A stretch of DNA of 64,000 nucleotides from Formicarius rufipectus (lineage: Eukaryota; Chordata; Aves; Passeriformes; Formicariidae): assembly GCA_013399695.1 (NCBI GenBank), contig VXAU01003749.1:628695-692694 (forward strand). The letters run 5' to 3'. Shown here one piece after another: positions 24,701 to 35,834 of the stretch. The translations under genes were made by a program, and so were the position numbers. The notes beneath the pieces were generated by a model that worked only from the letters and a program-made list of their open reading frames with translations, did no database searches and was not told the DNA's origin. Positions within the stretch are counted from its first letter, which is position 1, and each line of letters starts with the position of its first letter.

Positions 24701-25120
24701 TAATCCTCCTATACAACTTTATTTTTCTCCCTTTGGCAGATCCTTTGCACAGGAAGTGGAATAGAGTGAGGAGATGCATAACATGGGATTTGCATTCCAT
24801 GCTGATTCTTGACAGGCAGCACAAAGGGAACTGCTGGAACGTGACCAGGAAGCTGACTCTGTGTGAGAGCTCAGAGCTGCAAAACTTCAGAGGAGCCTCT
24901 CATGGAACTTCTGCTCAGGATGGAAAATAACCCACTTGGGAACTGGAAGGATCTATTGATTAAAAAAGTTAGAATAAACGAGATTGCTAGAGGACATTTA
25001 AGTGCAGTTTCTGTTTTGGTTTCTGCTTGGGGTTAGAGGGGTAAAATTAAGGCAGAACAGATTGTGTGTTACACAAGAAGGCTGACACCATCACTTGAGT
25101 CTGTTCATTTGATAGTAAAG
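21781..25120. other. Unique AT-rich non-coding DNA
   Basis: No gene or transposon is recognisable. At 24733-24740 the sequence 'tctccctttggcag' resembles a splice acceptor and is followed by a 62-codon open stretch with no known domain and no good donor. I consider it chance. Confidence 0.5.
24561..24610. repeat. AT-rich, partly palindromic tract
   Basis: Fifty bases are almost entirely A and T, with repeated 'ttataata' and 'aatatta' segments that can fold back on themselves. It is low-complexity DNA. Confidence 0.7.
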
Positions 25121-25282
25121 GATCATAGAAACACAGAATTTGGTTTGGGGTGGGAGAGACCTTAAAGATCATCTCATTCCACACTCCAGCCATGGGCAGG
25201 GACACTTCCCACTAGACCAGGTTGCTCAGAGCCCTATCCAACCTGGCCTTGGACACTTCCAGGAATGGTCAACCTTTCTGTC
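25121..25282 (-). mobile_element. CR1 LINE 3' fragment
   Basis: Complement of a CR1 tail: 'atcatagaaacacagaat', 'gagaccttaaagatcatc', 'gccatgggcagggacac', 'cactagaccaggttgctc', 'aacctggccttggacac'. About 160 bases of the 3' end are kept, then similarity fades. The minus-strand orientation follows from the tail lying at the left. Confidence 0.9.
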
Positions 25283-26823
25283 TAATGACTGGAAAAATTG
25301 TTCAGCTTACCTCAGTGTTTACATTCATGCCCTTCCAGTGACCTCTCAGAAAATTACATTAAGATTTATTTAATTAAAGTTGCACAATTTCCTAAAAACA
25401 GTTCAGTCACTAATTTTGTAAGTCATCCCAAAATTTCATTCTTGTTACCTCTACATCTTTCCTGTTTATTGTTCACATTCCTCAGGGCCTTGACTCCACT
25501 GCTTTGGAGCACTGCTTTCCAAGTTCATTAATAAATCCTCATTAACAAGACTCCAACAGACGTTTACACAACAGACTTTCCTCTGACACGTACATAGAGC
25601 CAAAAGCCTTAACAAGAAAAATGTCCTGGGTTTCTCCTTCAAGAACACCAACCATGTGCTGAAGTGCCTGTCTGTTGACCTGCATTCATTTCAATAAATA
25701 AAAAATTGCACCAGAGTAATTAAACTCATTTTCTCCTTTTACCAACTTCAAATCACACCAAACCATCTCTCGTCAGTGTTTTTGAAGATGAAATGTCATA
25801 AAAAAAATCAAGAGAAAACACAACATTGAAAAACAAAGGATTCATACGTACATTGCTCCTTTGAGAATACAGTCTGTTAAATTCTGATTTAATTCCCCTA
25901 TGATTAATTTGTTCTATTAGTGTAGCAAAAGTATTAAGGAAATAGGAGTTCTGTGAAGCAAATATCTTTTAATTCTTCATTTACAGCTCTACTCATTGTT
26001 AAACAGCTCTCAGCACTTCTCCCTTTTTATGTCCAATCCACCTCTTCTGAATTTGAAGTCTGCAATAATCCTTCCTTTTTCCCCCCTCTGATTTATGATG
26101 GTGAAGCTTTACTGGGCATATAACACACAGAAAATACTTACTCATCTCGAAATTACAATGCACCTAGGAGTAATAACCCAGCAAACCTGAATTTCCCCCC
26201 TTGTTTATTTGACCAGCGTGCCCAGTTGTAATTCCCTGGCTTTGTGGTGTAATAGGAATGCTGCAGATTTTGCCAAAGCCATGAGGAATTTGGGAATACA
26301 CTCCTGCAGAGCCAGTGGGTAACCTCACCTTACCTGGGAGGTGGAGAAGAGAGTCCCCAGGTGTCAATAGCACAACGCAGAGACGTTGCCTTTTTCAGAT
26401 AGAACACCAGACACACTCAGCTCATTTTTTTCTATATTCCATATTTCTCCACATGAAGATACTTCTTGAAGTGCTTAATTAGCTTAAACTTCTAAAACCA
26501 TCAGTGTTTTACCTTTTTCCTTTATTAATGAAACTATTTTCAGTTTAATCTCTATTTTTCCTCTGGCGTGCTAGCTCATATGAAGTGATTGATTTTTATT
26601 CTGTAGGTTTCTAGAATATGGTGATCTTTCTTTGATCTTTTTTTCTTTTTCTTTTTGATCTTTCCCCCACCAGTAAAAGCTGTTCCTCTCTACTCATTTT
26701 TTTTCACCCAACAGTAGACTTCAAAACCATCCCTTTCTGTTCTGTTTTCACCACATATCTTGATTCATTGCCTGCTTTATCTTTTGCTTTCACAAAAGCT
26801 CTTCATAAAGTTATTTTATTACT
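25283..26823. other. Unique AT-rich non-coding DNA
   Basis: No gene or repeat family is visible. On the minus strand a 'cccaggtaaggtgag' splice-donor-like site lies at about 26330, without a convincing acceptor. Confidence 0.5.
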
Positions 26824-26939
26824 GGTTTTGTTTTTGTTTTGGTTTTTCTCTGTTTTTGTTTTTATTCTCATTCCTTTGTTTGGGTTTTGTTTTTTGCTTG
26901 TTTGGGTTTTTTTGTTTGTTTTTGTTTTGGGTTTTTTTA
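26824..26939. repeat. T/G low-complexity tract (TTTTG-like)
   Basis: About 115 bases are built mainly from T-runs with G or GG spacers (TTTTG, TTTGG). It gives spurious phenylalanine/leucine-rich frames that mimic membrane segments. It has the same composition, on the opposite strand, as the A/C-rich tracts flanking the gap at 33058-33264. Confidence 0.85.
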
Positions 26940-27607
26940 TAGTAACACAAATAACTAAACCATAGAGTACTCTAGGTTGCTCTAAAATTTGCTTTCTTTC
27001 CACTCCACCACACATAAACTTATTCATTTCTGCCTGTTCAATTTCTTGAGAGCTTTTCCTGTGCTGCTCTGCTGTCCAGTGTTGCTCACCACACTGCATT
27101 TAATAAACTTAGGGGTCATGTCATTAAAATGTTACATTTCTAACCAGGAATTCTATTTATGATTTGATGGTCCCCAACTCTCCTTTAATTCTCTGTTGTT
27201 TGGGTCATGAGATAACCCCCCTCTAAACCTAAAAGAGGGTCTGATTTCCCGTATTTAAGTCATCCAACAAGTGGCTGTGCTTTGTAAAACCCATTTATAA
27301 GGTTCTTGATGGTTCCCACCAGATTGTATGTAGCCTGAGCACTTGAAACTCTGTTTCAAATCTGTAGAAATAATACTTTTCCCCACATTTGACTTACAAA
27401 TTTCCAAATCCTTTTTTTTTTTTTAATTCCGTCTAGCACCACTTCGGCTCAAGGTGTTTATTTTCAACACTGTTCTCACGGGATTTAAAATAGCCTCAAA
27501 TATACTGCTATTTCAAATACATTTTCATATTTCAAATATATTTCAAAATCATGTTTTCAAATACTCTTTTCATGGTATTTAAAGGGAAAATATGATAGGA
27601 ACACGGG

Positions 27608-27817
27608 ATACTTCAGATGGTCTCCAGTCCAACGTCATTGTCAAAGCAAGACCAACTCTGAGACTCCAGCTGGGTCTTGAAAACCTCCAAGGATGGGGAC
27701 AGGACAAACTCTTGGGACAACCTTCTCCATCACCCAGCTCTTCTCATGGAGAAGAAGTTCTCCCTTACATCCAGAAATCATTCCTTGTTGTTGCCCATCC
27801 TCCTTCCCCAGAGTGAC
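27608..27817 (-). mobile_element. CR1 LINE 3' fragment, old subfamily
   Basis: Complement of an older CR1: a 'ctccagtccaac' block near the tail, then 'ctgggtcttgaaaacctcc', 'aaggatggggac', 'tctcccttacatccag' and 'ttgcccatcctcc'. About 210 bases before the tail survive at moderate divergence, while the tail itself is degraded. Confidence 0.65.
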
Positions 27818-28056
27818 CTGCTGTAGGACCTGGCTGTGCCAGGACACGCCGTGACCTCACACCCAGTTTGCAATCCCAACCCCCATCACCTTCCCTGCCA
27901 TTCCCAGCCTGTGTCCTGACAAAGGTTTGGTCCATGCCAGGACCAGGGAGAGGAAGGTGGGTCCATGTGGCTGGAAATAAGTTGGCACAAGTCAGAGACA
28001 GGAGGATTGTGCAGAGGCTGCCTGTACAGGTGAGAACCTGCAATCTGCCCCCTCCT

Positions 28057-28088
28057 TACACACACACACACATACACACACACACACT
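28057..28088. repeat. (CA)n microsatellite
   Basis: Sixteen dinucleotide units with one T interruption (an 'acatac' step). A likely length-polymorphic marker. Confidence 0.95.
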
Positions 28089-28272
28089 TGTATTTCTTAT
28101 GGGTTCAAATCTTACTGATTCCAGATTTCCATAAAAACTAACTTTAAAATATTCCAAAGCAAGCAGCACATTCTGATTTCTGAGTTTGCAGCCTCCACCC
28201 TGAAAGAAAAGGATGGGACAGAGGAGTGTGGCATGTTTAGGCTTTGCCACTGAGCTGCAGCCCCACACCGAG

Positions 28273-28880
28273 TGTGGTGGTTTTCACCCCATGTCCACCC
28301 AAACCTCCAGGCCCCCCTTCCCCAGAGGGAAAGGAAAAGGCAAAAAAAACAGCTGAGAGATAATGGCAAAGCAAACTCAGAGTGGCTAAATACTAAAATT
28401 TATTACTAACATGGTAAGAGCTAAAAGTAATAAAACTAAAAAGTAAGAAATAAATCCCTTTTAAAAACACCTTTCTCCTCCCACTCCTCCCTCTCTCCAG
28501 CAGTTCCAGGGAGCAGGGAATGGGGGTTTGCAGTTGTTGGTTCTGCCATTGCTCTTGTCCTGGGGGTCACCCCAGGGGCTGCAGGGGGGTCTGTGCACCC
28601 CGAGGGATCTCCAGGGGCTGCAGGGGGGGCNTCCAACAGAAACCATCCTGGATAGCACCCCCCTTCTACAAAAATTCAGCTACAGAAACCAGTGACACTG
28701 AGGCAGAACTGGAGCTCCCTAATCAGGGTGTTTTCCATCCTGGAATGGCCCTGTTATCAGCCACACACAGGCTCTGACCCCCCTCCAAAGGCTGCCTATT
28801 GTGCATCTTGGGCTGCCAGCAAGGACAATGGATTGACCTCTGCTCAGCCTTTGCAAATTGAAGCTGCCTGGAGAAATCAA
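28273..28880. mobile_element. Probable LTR-type repeat, ends unresolved
   Basis: The left edge 'tgtggtggttttcacccc' resembles the 'TGTGGTGGTTTAACCCC' start that I recall for an avian ERVL-class LTR. As in that family it is followed by an A-rich stretch with 'taataaaacta' (28395-28455), and then a GC-rich part with two 'aggggctgcagggggg' copies flanking a single N at 28631. The right end may lie near the A-rich run at 28876-28898. I see no target-site duplication and no internal retroviral coding sequence, so at most it is a solo LTR. Family and orientation are tentative. Confidence 0.4.
28631..28631. other. Single-base N (assembly join)
   Basis: One N follows a G-run in the LTR-like repeat, directly after the second copy of an 'aggggctgcagggggg' motif. 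It probably marks a join of unknown length across repetitive DNA. Confidence 0.8.
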
Positions 28881-28955
28881 AATAAAATAAAAAAAAAGGC
28901 AAAAATAAATAAGTAAATCTCAAACCCAGGTTTAATAGCCCTAGCTGGTGGAGAG

Positions 28956-28971
28956 AAAAAAAAAAAAAAAA
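28956..28971. repeat. Poly-A run
   Basis: Sixteen As inside a longer A-rich stretch (28956-28990). No retroposon body is recognisable immediately upstream. Confidence 0.85.
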
Positions 28972-28990
28972 GAAAATAAATTAAAAAGAT

Positions 28991-29911
28991 CAGGAAACTT
29001 CAGCTGTCAGTGGCAGTAACAGATACCTGCAAGGAATCTGATCTAGGGACCAAAGAGAATTGAAGGTATTTAGACAATTAAGAAAATTAAGAATGCTGCA
29101 GGTTTAAATCATATTTTATTTTCAAAGAAATATGAAGATGGGAAAATAAACTGCAGAAACGTTGGAATGGAACAGTTTCTGCAAAGGACATGCAGAAAAA
29201 TAGCAAAATAAGATAATACTTAAATCAGGGTATAAGAAATGGGAAATCAGTTCTATTTTTTTAAGGTTACCAGTTAAATAAAGGGGGAGGGAGGGGACAA
29301 AAAAACATTGATAGCAAACAGATTTACTTTGCACAAGGATGTTTTCCTCACAGAGACAGTATGGCTTTCTGGAATGTTCTAGCTGCTAAATAGGTTAAAA
29401 GATTAGTGACACTAAGAGAACATGTTTCAGCAACACTGAAGCAAAATGTTTTCCACTGAGCTATAAAATCCACCCATGTTGAGTCTGCAATAAGGTGTCT
29501 GTTTATACTTTTCTAACACACAAAAAAGCCAAATGTTAATGGCAATTAGTACTTACAGAGAGTAGATTCCACAAAAAGCATAATGGAAGAGCATTAATTT
29601 AATTCCCACCCAACAAGAGTTTCAAAGGCCCATATCCTTCCCATTTTTCATATGTAATGATACATTGCATGATAGTGACAGACTGGTATTTGAGCCTTAT
29701 TAAATTAACAAGGAAATAAATACAAATATACCATTCCTGCGTGCAGGTGAATTCATCCTTGCACAGGGAAAACCATGTCAGACTTCAGTGCTCATGGGTC
29801 CAGTGCCCCCAAAACACAGTGTTGCAGTTTCTGGGCTTTGAAGGCTGAAGAACTCAGAAAGAGAACTCAGAAAAAACTCGTTTCGGCAGAAAAATAAAGA
29901 TTTAGAGGACT
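28991..29911. other. Unique AT-rich non-coding DNA
   Basis: No gene or repeat family is recognised. The sequence is strongly AT-rich and stop-dense. Confidence 0.55.
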
Positions 29912-30058
29912 AGTTCCATCCCTGGAAGTGTCCAAGGCCAGGCTGGATGGGGCTCTGAGCAACCTGGTCTAGTGGAAGGTGTCCCTGCCCATGGCAGGGG
30001 GTTGGAATAAGAACATCTTTAAGGCCCCTTTCACCCCATTCTATGACACAGAAACACA
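29912..30058 (+). mobile_element. CR1 LINE 3' fragment
   Basis: It runs from 'ccatccctggaagtgtcc' through 'ctagtggaaggtgtccc' and 'gcccatggcagggggttgg' to an 'attctatgaca' tail. About 145 bases of the common songbird CR1 3' end are present with modest divergence. It begins abruptly, as a 5'-truncated insertion would. Confidence 0.92.
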
Positions 30059-31302
30059 GGGATATTACTGATAACAATGCTTAGTAAACTACAGCAATAT
30101 AACTTGGCTTTAAATTATTCATTTTGTGTATTTAAAATGGCCTGACAGAGAACTGCATGGAAGAGGAACCTCTCTCCCCTGTGACATGTGTATAATTTAT
30201 CACTTTTTCTTACAGTAACCACAGGAAAATATCTTGACTAATGAGACCAAAATTCCCCCAAGAAAGGTGATTTTATCTTTTCTCAAATCAGAATAGTTCA
30301 TCCCACAGAATTCAAAGCAGTAAAATGAAATATTCCCAATAGCAGAGCACAGTGGTATTGCTATACCAGTAGATGGTATTACACTTTTTATGGCAAAATT
30401 ACTGCTGGTGAAAATTCAAAACCATTTCCAGACTCCTTTGCATCATAGAATTGCTGACTTTGGAAAAATAGAGGCATGTCATGGCCAAAGTGCAACCAGA
30501 CCTGTGACTTTGCATTCAAATTATCCTTTCTGAACCTCATGTGAAGTATTTGCAGTTAGGAGATGCAATAACTACATTTCCAATGTTGCAAAATCAACTT
30601 TCAAAGGGCCTCATACTTTCCTTTTAGCAACGGATTACATCGAAGATCTCACAGACATACAGCAGGTATATTTTGCTCGTCCAAGCAGAAGTATGGTCTC
30701 TACTGTAGAATTTAAAATACAGTTCACTATTCTATCATAAACAGAGGCAGAAAATAAAATAAGGACAGTTCAGGTTTTGATGCTTCATATTGATAATTAC
30801 TTGATTCTGTGTGCCAGAATTTATAACCATGCATTTATCTCCCTTTCTGGGCCTCACCTGGGCAATTGCATTAGAAGGTAATCACTGTGGTTTCAGAATA
30901 AGATGAGGATCAATTTTTGACAGGTGACCATCAGATACAATTAAAAGGAGCTCCTTTATCATTTGAGGACACACCAGTGTGGTAGCTTAACTCAAACTAA
31001 TCTGTAACTAATATCTTTTGAGGACAGAAACAATGGTTCATTGAATGAACTCAGGCATTTTACGAGTCAGAGTAAGCCGAGTGCTTAGAGATTTCAAATA
31101 CCAACGTCAATAACTTCAAGGGTGTGAGTGCAAAAGCTGAAAGAAGGGGATGAGTTGGCACAGAGGGTGGCACAGTGATCTGCAGCTCACACTGAACTTC
31201 CCCTTTTAAAAAGAAAGCTGCACTGGTTAAATGGCAGCAGAGAGAAGGCTCTCTGTGCATTGCTGAGCAGGCTCAGACCTCTTCCACAGCAATCTTCAAC
31301 CA
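30059..31302. other. Unique AT-rich non-coding DNA
   Basis: No gene, RNA or repeat is recognised. Confidence 0.55.
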
Positions 31303-31460
31303 TCCAGGGAGGTTTGGAGACCACAGCCCTGGAGGTGTCTAAGGAATGACGTGGCACTCAGTGCTCTGGGCTGGGGGACAAGGTGGGCGTCACTCACAGG
31401 TTGGACTCCATGGGGTGGGAGGGCTTTTCCAACCTTAACAATTTTCTGTTTCCATGATTT
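31303..31460 (+). mobile_element. CR1 LINE 3' fragment, second subfamily
   Basis: It carries the variant 'gtggcactcagtgctctggg' and 'gggggacaaggtggg' blocks, then 'caggttggactcc', 'ttttccaaccttaac' and a degraded tail. This marks a subfamily different from the 'ctagtggaaggtgtccc' copies elsewhere in the window. Confidence 0.88.
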
Positions 31461-33009
31461 GATTTTAATCCGAGCTAAATCACCTCACAATAATAAAGGC
31501 TCCATGTTTTGAGACAGGAGACTGCAATGATTTAGGCAGAGGTGGCTACTGACACATCAAGCTGTTGTCTTCATCAGGTACATTTGGATTCCCCTGTAAT
31601 TCATGCCCTTTCTCCTCTAGTCAAGATACTAGAGAGGAGGCCATTCAGCTTCAAAATATCTTGCACAGTTCTCCAGCAAAATTAACTGGCTCTGGCATTT
31701 TATACAAGGCCATCCATTCTATTTGCCCAAACTGATGTGAAATCAAGAATCCATTTTCACGCCTGTGCCGAGCACCTGATGCCCAAAGTATCCAGACCCT
31801 GCAAAAAGACATCATACCCACCCTTTCCTATTGCTCTTGTTTATCAAAGGCTGAATCCTCCTCTTCCTGAAGGAAAGTATTGAATTTCCACCTCAGTAAT
31901 TCACCACTGATCAGCTTTAGTGGCAATCCTGGAAGACAGACTTCTCTGGATGTTGACATGAAGGGGGAATTTCATTTGTCTCTCTTATTCCTACAGGTGT
32001 TTGCTTATACTTGGGGTTGATTTCAGGAGACACAGAGGGAGATTTAAGTCCACTGACTGTTGCATCATCCTTGCCCTGAGACTCAAAGCAAGTGTTTGCA
32101 GCCCCTGTCCCAGCAACTCAACAAGAAGTGAATGTAATCAGGAAAAGGGTGGGAGGGAGGAGAGAGGCAAAAAAATCCAGTCTCAGTAACATGAAAAGCA
32201 TGTACAGGTATACAAGGTGCAGTGTTCACTTGTTACCAGCTTTTAAAACCGAAGCAAAGTGATGATGAATACAATTCGTGTGGAAAATTAAAATAGGATT
32301 TGCACCTACTGTGCCTCCAAAGAATTTGTCAACACAGGTGTTAAATGTTCAATACGATTAAAATCAAAATTCCTGCAGAATTTCCAGGGTTAATTCTTGC
32401 ATGTTTATGTTAAAAAGAAGAAAAATGGAAAGGGATTATTTAGGGGCCTGTATTGCAGAGGGAAACAATGAAAATTGTATATGGTTTTGTAGTTTACTAT
32501 GTTAAAATGCTCACGTGTCCTACAGGGTTAATGGCAACAGCCCTCAAGGGTGGGGGGAAGGGGAAAAAAACACCTTTTTGTGCAATTTTTGGGGGGGTTT
32601 CATAATTTTTTACATGCAAGGTATGGCCACATGCTCCAAGCACAAGCAGCTTTTCAGAGCTGTGTTTATTTTTAGGTTCTTTGCAAACTCTGCCTGTCCG
32701 GCCCCAAAAGCCAAAAAAAACCAACAAAACACCATCATTTCAGTCAGATTCCCTTCTGTGGGTGCAGCATAAAAGTCCCCAAGTCACAGTGTGTTTGAAA
32801 ATCCTCCATTCATCCCCCTGAGACAGTACTTAAGGGGTCCCTCTGCATGTGTTGTTTAAATTCCAGTGCCGTCATCCAGGGCAGGAATCTCAGCTTTGCG
32901 ATTCTTTGCCTGTCACCTCCAATATCTGTTACTATGGGTACTGGAAAGCCTATTACTGTACAGGGAGAAGAGCCACGGGAAAGAGAAGGCACAGAGATTT
33001 GCAGCAATA
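31461..33009. other. Unique non-coding DNA
   Basis: No gene or transposon is recognised. Short homopolymer runs (32568-32577 A, 32590-32597 G, 32715-32722 A) are present. Confidence 0.55.
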
Positions 33010-33057
33010 CCTAAAACCAAAAAACCAAAAAACCAACCACAACAAAAACCCAACCAA
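33010..33057. repeat. A/C-rich low-complexity tract, left of gap
   Basis: Runs of As with single or paired Cs ('accaaaaaacc' type) lead directly into the Ns. The tract is purine-poor in G and clearly simple-sequence. Confidence 0.85.
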
Positions 33058-33264
33058 NNNNNNNNNNNNNNNNNNNNNNNNNNNNNNNNNNNNNNNNNNN
33101 NNNNNNNNNNNNNNNNNNNNNNNNNNNNNNNNNNNNNNNNNNNNNNNNNNNNNNNNNNNNNNNNNNNNNNNNNNNNNNNNNNNNNNNNNNNNNNNNNNNN
33201 NNNNNNNNNNNNNNNNNNNNNNNNNNNNNNNNNNNNNNNNNNNNNNNNNNNNNNNNNNNNNNNN
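33058..33264. other. Assembly gap (207 Ns)
   Basis: The gap is bordered on both sides by the same A/C-rich repeat, so the missing DNA is most likely more of that tract. The true size is unknown. Confidence 0.99.
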
Positions 33265-33345
33265 ACCAAAACAACAAAAAACAAAGACAAAAGACCCCAA
33301 AACAAAAACAAACAAACAAACAAACAAACAAACAAAACAACAAAC
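33265..33345. repeat. (CAAA)n microsatellite, right of gap
   Basis: An 'aacaaaaaacaaag' lead-in is followed by about seven perfect CAAA units (33306-33336). With the left flank it forms one interrupted simple-repeat region of at least 130 known bases. Lysine/asparagine/glutamine-rich frames here are spurious. Confidence 0.9.
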
Positions 33346-35159
33346 CACCCAGGCAAACAGGCAGAAAATTCCCAGTCACTGGCAGGATATAATTATGTGC
33401 AATATCTTACTCTTGGAAACGCCAAAAGAATTAATGTTATTGGAATCAACGGAACACTGAAGGTGAGATCTCTCTTTCCTGCCCCGCAGTGTCACACAGG
33501 ACACACACTGCACTGCTGTCTTGGCTGCATTTCTCACCTCTGCAGGAATGCTACGGGAAGTAAATATTCACAGAAGAACAGCACTCTGTCAACAAGTCTG
33601 TCTTACCCCTGAGATAATCAATGAAGGAACAGCAATCTGCCCTGCAGCCTTCTGCACTCTCCAACAGCTACAATAAGATTTCTACATGTTGGCAGTCAAT
33701 ACGGTTCAATTAATGTTTAATTCATGCTTTCTTCCTGAAGCAAGATGAAAAGACAGAGCATTTATCAATAGCAGAGAGCACAGCAAAAACAAACACCCCT
33801 CGCTCCAGCATTACCATCTTTTTGAGATGCGAGGCACTGGATCTGAGAACAGCCAAAATGCCACCTGCCCTTGATTTTCCAGGGTTGGATTAAGTTTTGC
33901 AGATGATCAAATAAAATATTAGTGCAAAATTACATGGTGAAGGGAATCCTTCAATGAGTGCAGCAGCCAAACTAAAACATTTTGATTATTCTCAGTGAAG
34001 ATGTTCTGGGAAGTAGACACAATCCCATCATATTTATGTGCATGTCAGCGAAAAACACAGTCTCCCTGAAAACCTTTTCTGTTCTGTCCCCGTGTATCTC
34101 TGGTTATCAGCCAGGTTGCTGCTCATCCAGGTAAATGCTGACTACTCCTAAGAGGCTGGCAGAGCACTCCCAGCTGAACTGCCACGATCCCCCTCTCCAC
34201 AGCAAGCATCTGTCTTGGAGATACAGAGTCTTTTATCTCCATGGCAGGCTTGACTCAAACATCCAAGGCTCTAAAAATAAGAGGTTAAAATCTAATTCAT
34301 GTCTACTGCCCACCTAATCACCCAGCAGGCTTCAGTAAATGCTTTTTCATTGTTTCCTTTTTCAGCTTCCTCTGCTTAACTGGCACAGGGAGTTATCCAC
34401 AGTTATAAATTAACCTCTTAGAGCCAAACTGGAATCCAAGTCAGCCACCAGGAGACTGGTGAGGAGAGGATGTGAGCCCAACCAGGGCTGTCTTATGTAA
34501 TGAACATCCTCAATATTTTGATCAGCTGTGACAGTTTAGAACAAAATATGCTCTGCCTGTTATCTTGAAACTTCCCATATAAAAATATCGGAGATTTCAG
34601 AGAAGTAGAATGAAAAAAGCTTTGGATGAAGTGCCAGACCAGTGGGAGTGACAGAACAAAGGCAGGTGACATTTTTTACATACTTTTCAGGGTAGCAGAC
34701 TAAGTATTTTACACAAAGGTCATCGTTGTGTACTAAAGACAGTCCACAGCAAGTGCCAAGAGATGCCACTGACCAAAGGCTGATCAGAGCAGAAGGTGCC
34801 ACAAGAAGTTTTGCTTGGTTACCACCACCATGAGAACAAAATGGCTTTATAGCAGCACAGCAGTTCTGTGCTGAGATACACAAAAAACACAAGCAACAGC
34901 CTTCAGGAACTTCCATGCCAGGGTTTGAAAATCCCACCAGAAACAACTACAGGCATCAATAACCACATGGCTCTTCTTCATCTCTTCCTGAAGACACACC
35001 TAACTTCTATTAGCAAAATGCTGAGTTCTGACCTGGACCAACAAGTAATTAATATATCAAAAGTTGGACACAATAACATCAGAAGGTTTAGAAAACAGGG
35101 CATGGGTTCAGAGCTAGATGTATTTCCAAAAGAATCCTATTCCAAGGAAAAGGAGGACA
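33346..35159. other. Unique non-coding DNA
   Basis: No gene or repeat family is recognised. The largest frame (128 codons, minus, 34560-34946) contains cysteine-rich stretches but no domain I know. Confidence 0.5.
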
Positions 35160-35523
35160 CTCGGTCTGTTCAGTCTGGAGGAGACTGAGGGAGGACGTCA
35201 CTGGAGTTACAACTTTCTCATGAGGGGCAGAGGAGGGGCAGGCACTGATCTCTGGTCCTGCAGGGACAGCACCCAGGGAATGGCCTGAAGTTGTGCCAGG
35301 GGAGGTTTATGTTGGATCTCAGGAAAAGGCTCTTCCTCCAGAGGGTGGTGGGCACTGAACAGGCTCCCCAGGGCAGTGGGCACAGCTCAAAGGCTGCCAG
35401 AGCTCCAGGAGTCTTTGGATGATGCTCTCAGGGTGTGACTGTTGGGGATGGTCTTGTGCAGGTCCAGGAGTCAATGATCCTTGTGGGTCCCTCTCAGCTC
35501 AGCATTGATTTTCTGTGATTCTG
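35160..35523 (+). mobile_element. CR1 LINE 3' fragment, about 365 bp
   Basis: The blocks are in the expected order: a 'ctggaggagactgaggg' region, 'ttgtgccaggggaggttta', 'ggatctcaggaaaaggctc', 'gagggtggtgggcactg', a divergent 'gctccaggagtctttggat' block, then 'atgatccttgtgggtccc' and 'tctgtgattctggg'. The 'gatccttgtgggtccc' ending marks yet another CR1 subfamily. Confidence 0.85.
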
Positions 35524-35599
35524 GGAAAATGCTTGAAAGGATTTAGTTTGTTGTTCTTTATTTTTAAATATTTTATTTTTTTTAAACAGCCCACGTGCT

Positions 35600-35834
35600 G
35601 TGGGAAATTTAGGTTTGATACACAGATGAAACTCTTCCCTGTGAGGGTGGTGAGCCACTGGAACAGGTTGGTCAGAGAATTTGTGGATGCCTCATCCCTT
35701 GGAGTGTCCAAGGCCAGGCTGGATGGGGCTCTGAGCAACCTGGGCTGGGGAAAAGTGTCCCTGCCCGTGGCAGGAGATCTGGAATTAGATAATCTTTAAA
35801 ATCCCTTCCAACCCAAACCATTTCATGACTCTGT
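35600..35834 (+). mobile_element. CR1 LINE 3' fragment
   Basis: It runs from 'tgggaaatttaggtttgat' through 'ctgtgagggtggtgagcc', 'gtgtccaaggccaggctgg', 'aaaagtgtccctgcccgtgg' to 'ttccaacccaaaccattt' and a 'gactctgtg' tail. It lies 76 bases after the previous CR1 in the same orientation but belongs to a different subfamily, so the two are independent insertions rather than a tandem duplication. Confidence 0.9.

Noticed and set aside
24720..24930. Acceptor-like 'tctccctttggcag' followed by an open stretch
   Set aside because: No donor and no protein similarity; single splice motifs are common by chance.
26760..26965. Phenylalanine/leucine-rich frames resembling membrane helices
   Set aside because: The hydrophobicity comes from the T/G low-complexity tract.
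32849..33612. Open frames up to 248 codons around 33 kb
   Set aside because: They cross the 207-N gap and the A/C-rich simple repeat; no coding signal remains outside these.
35160..35834. Two plus-strand CR1 copies considered as a tandem duplication
   Set aside because: Their block sequences and tails belong to different subfamilies, so they are separate insertions.
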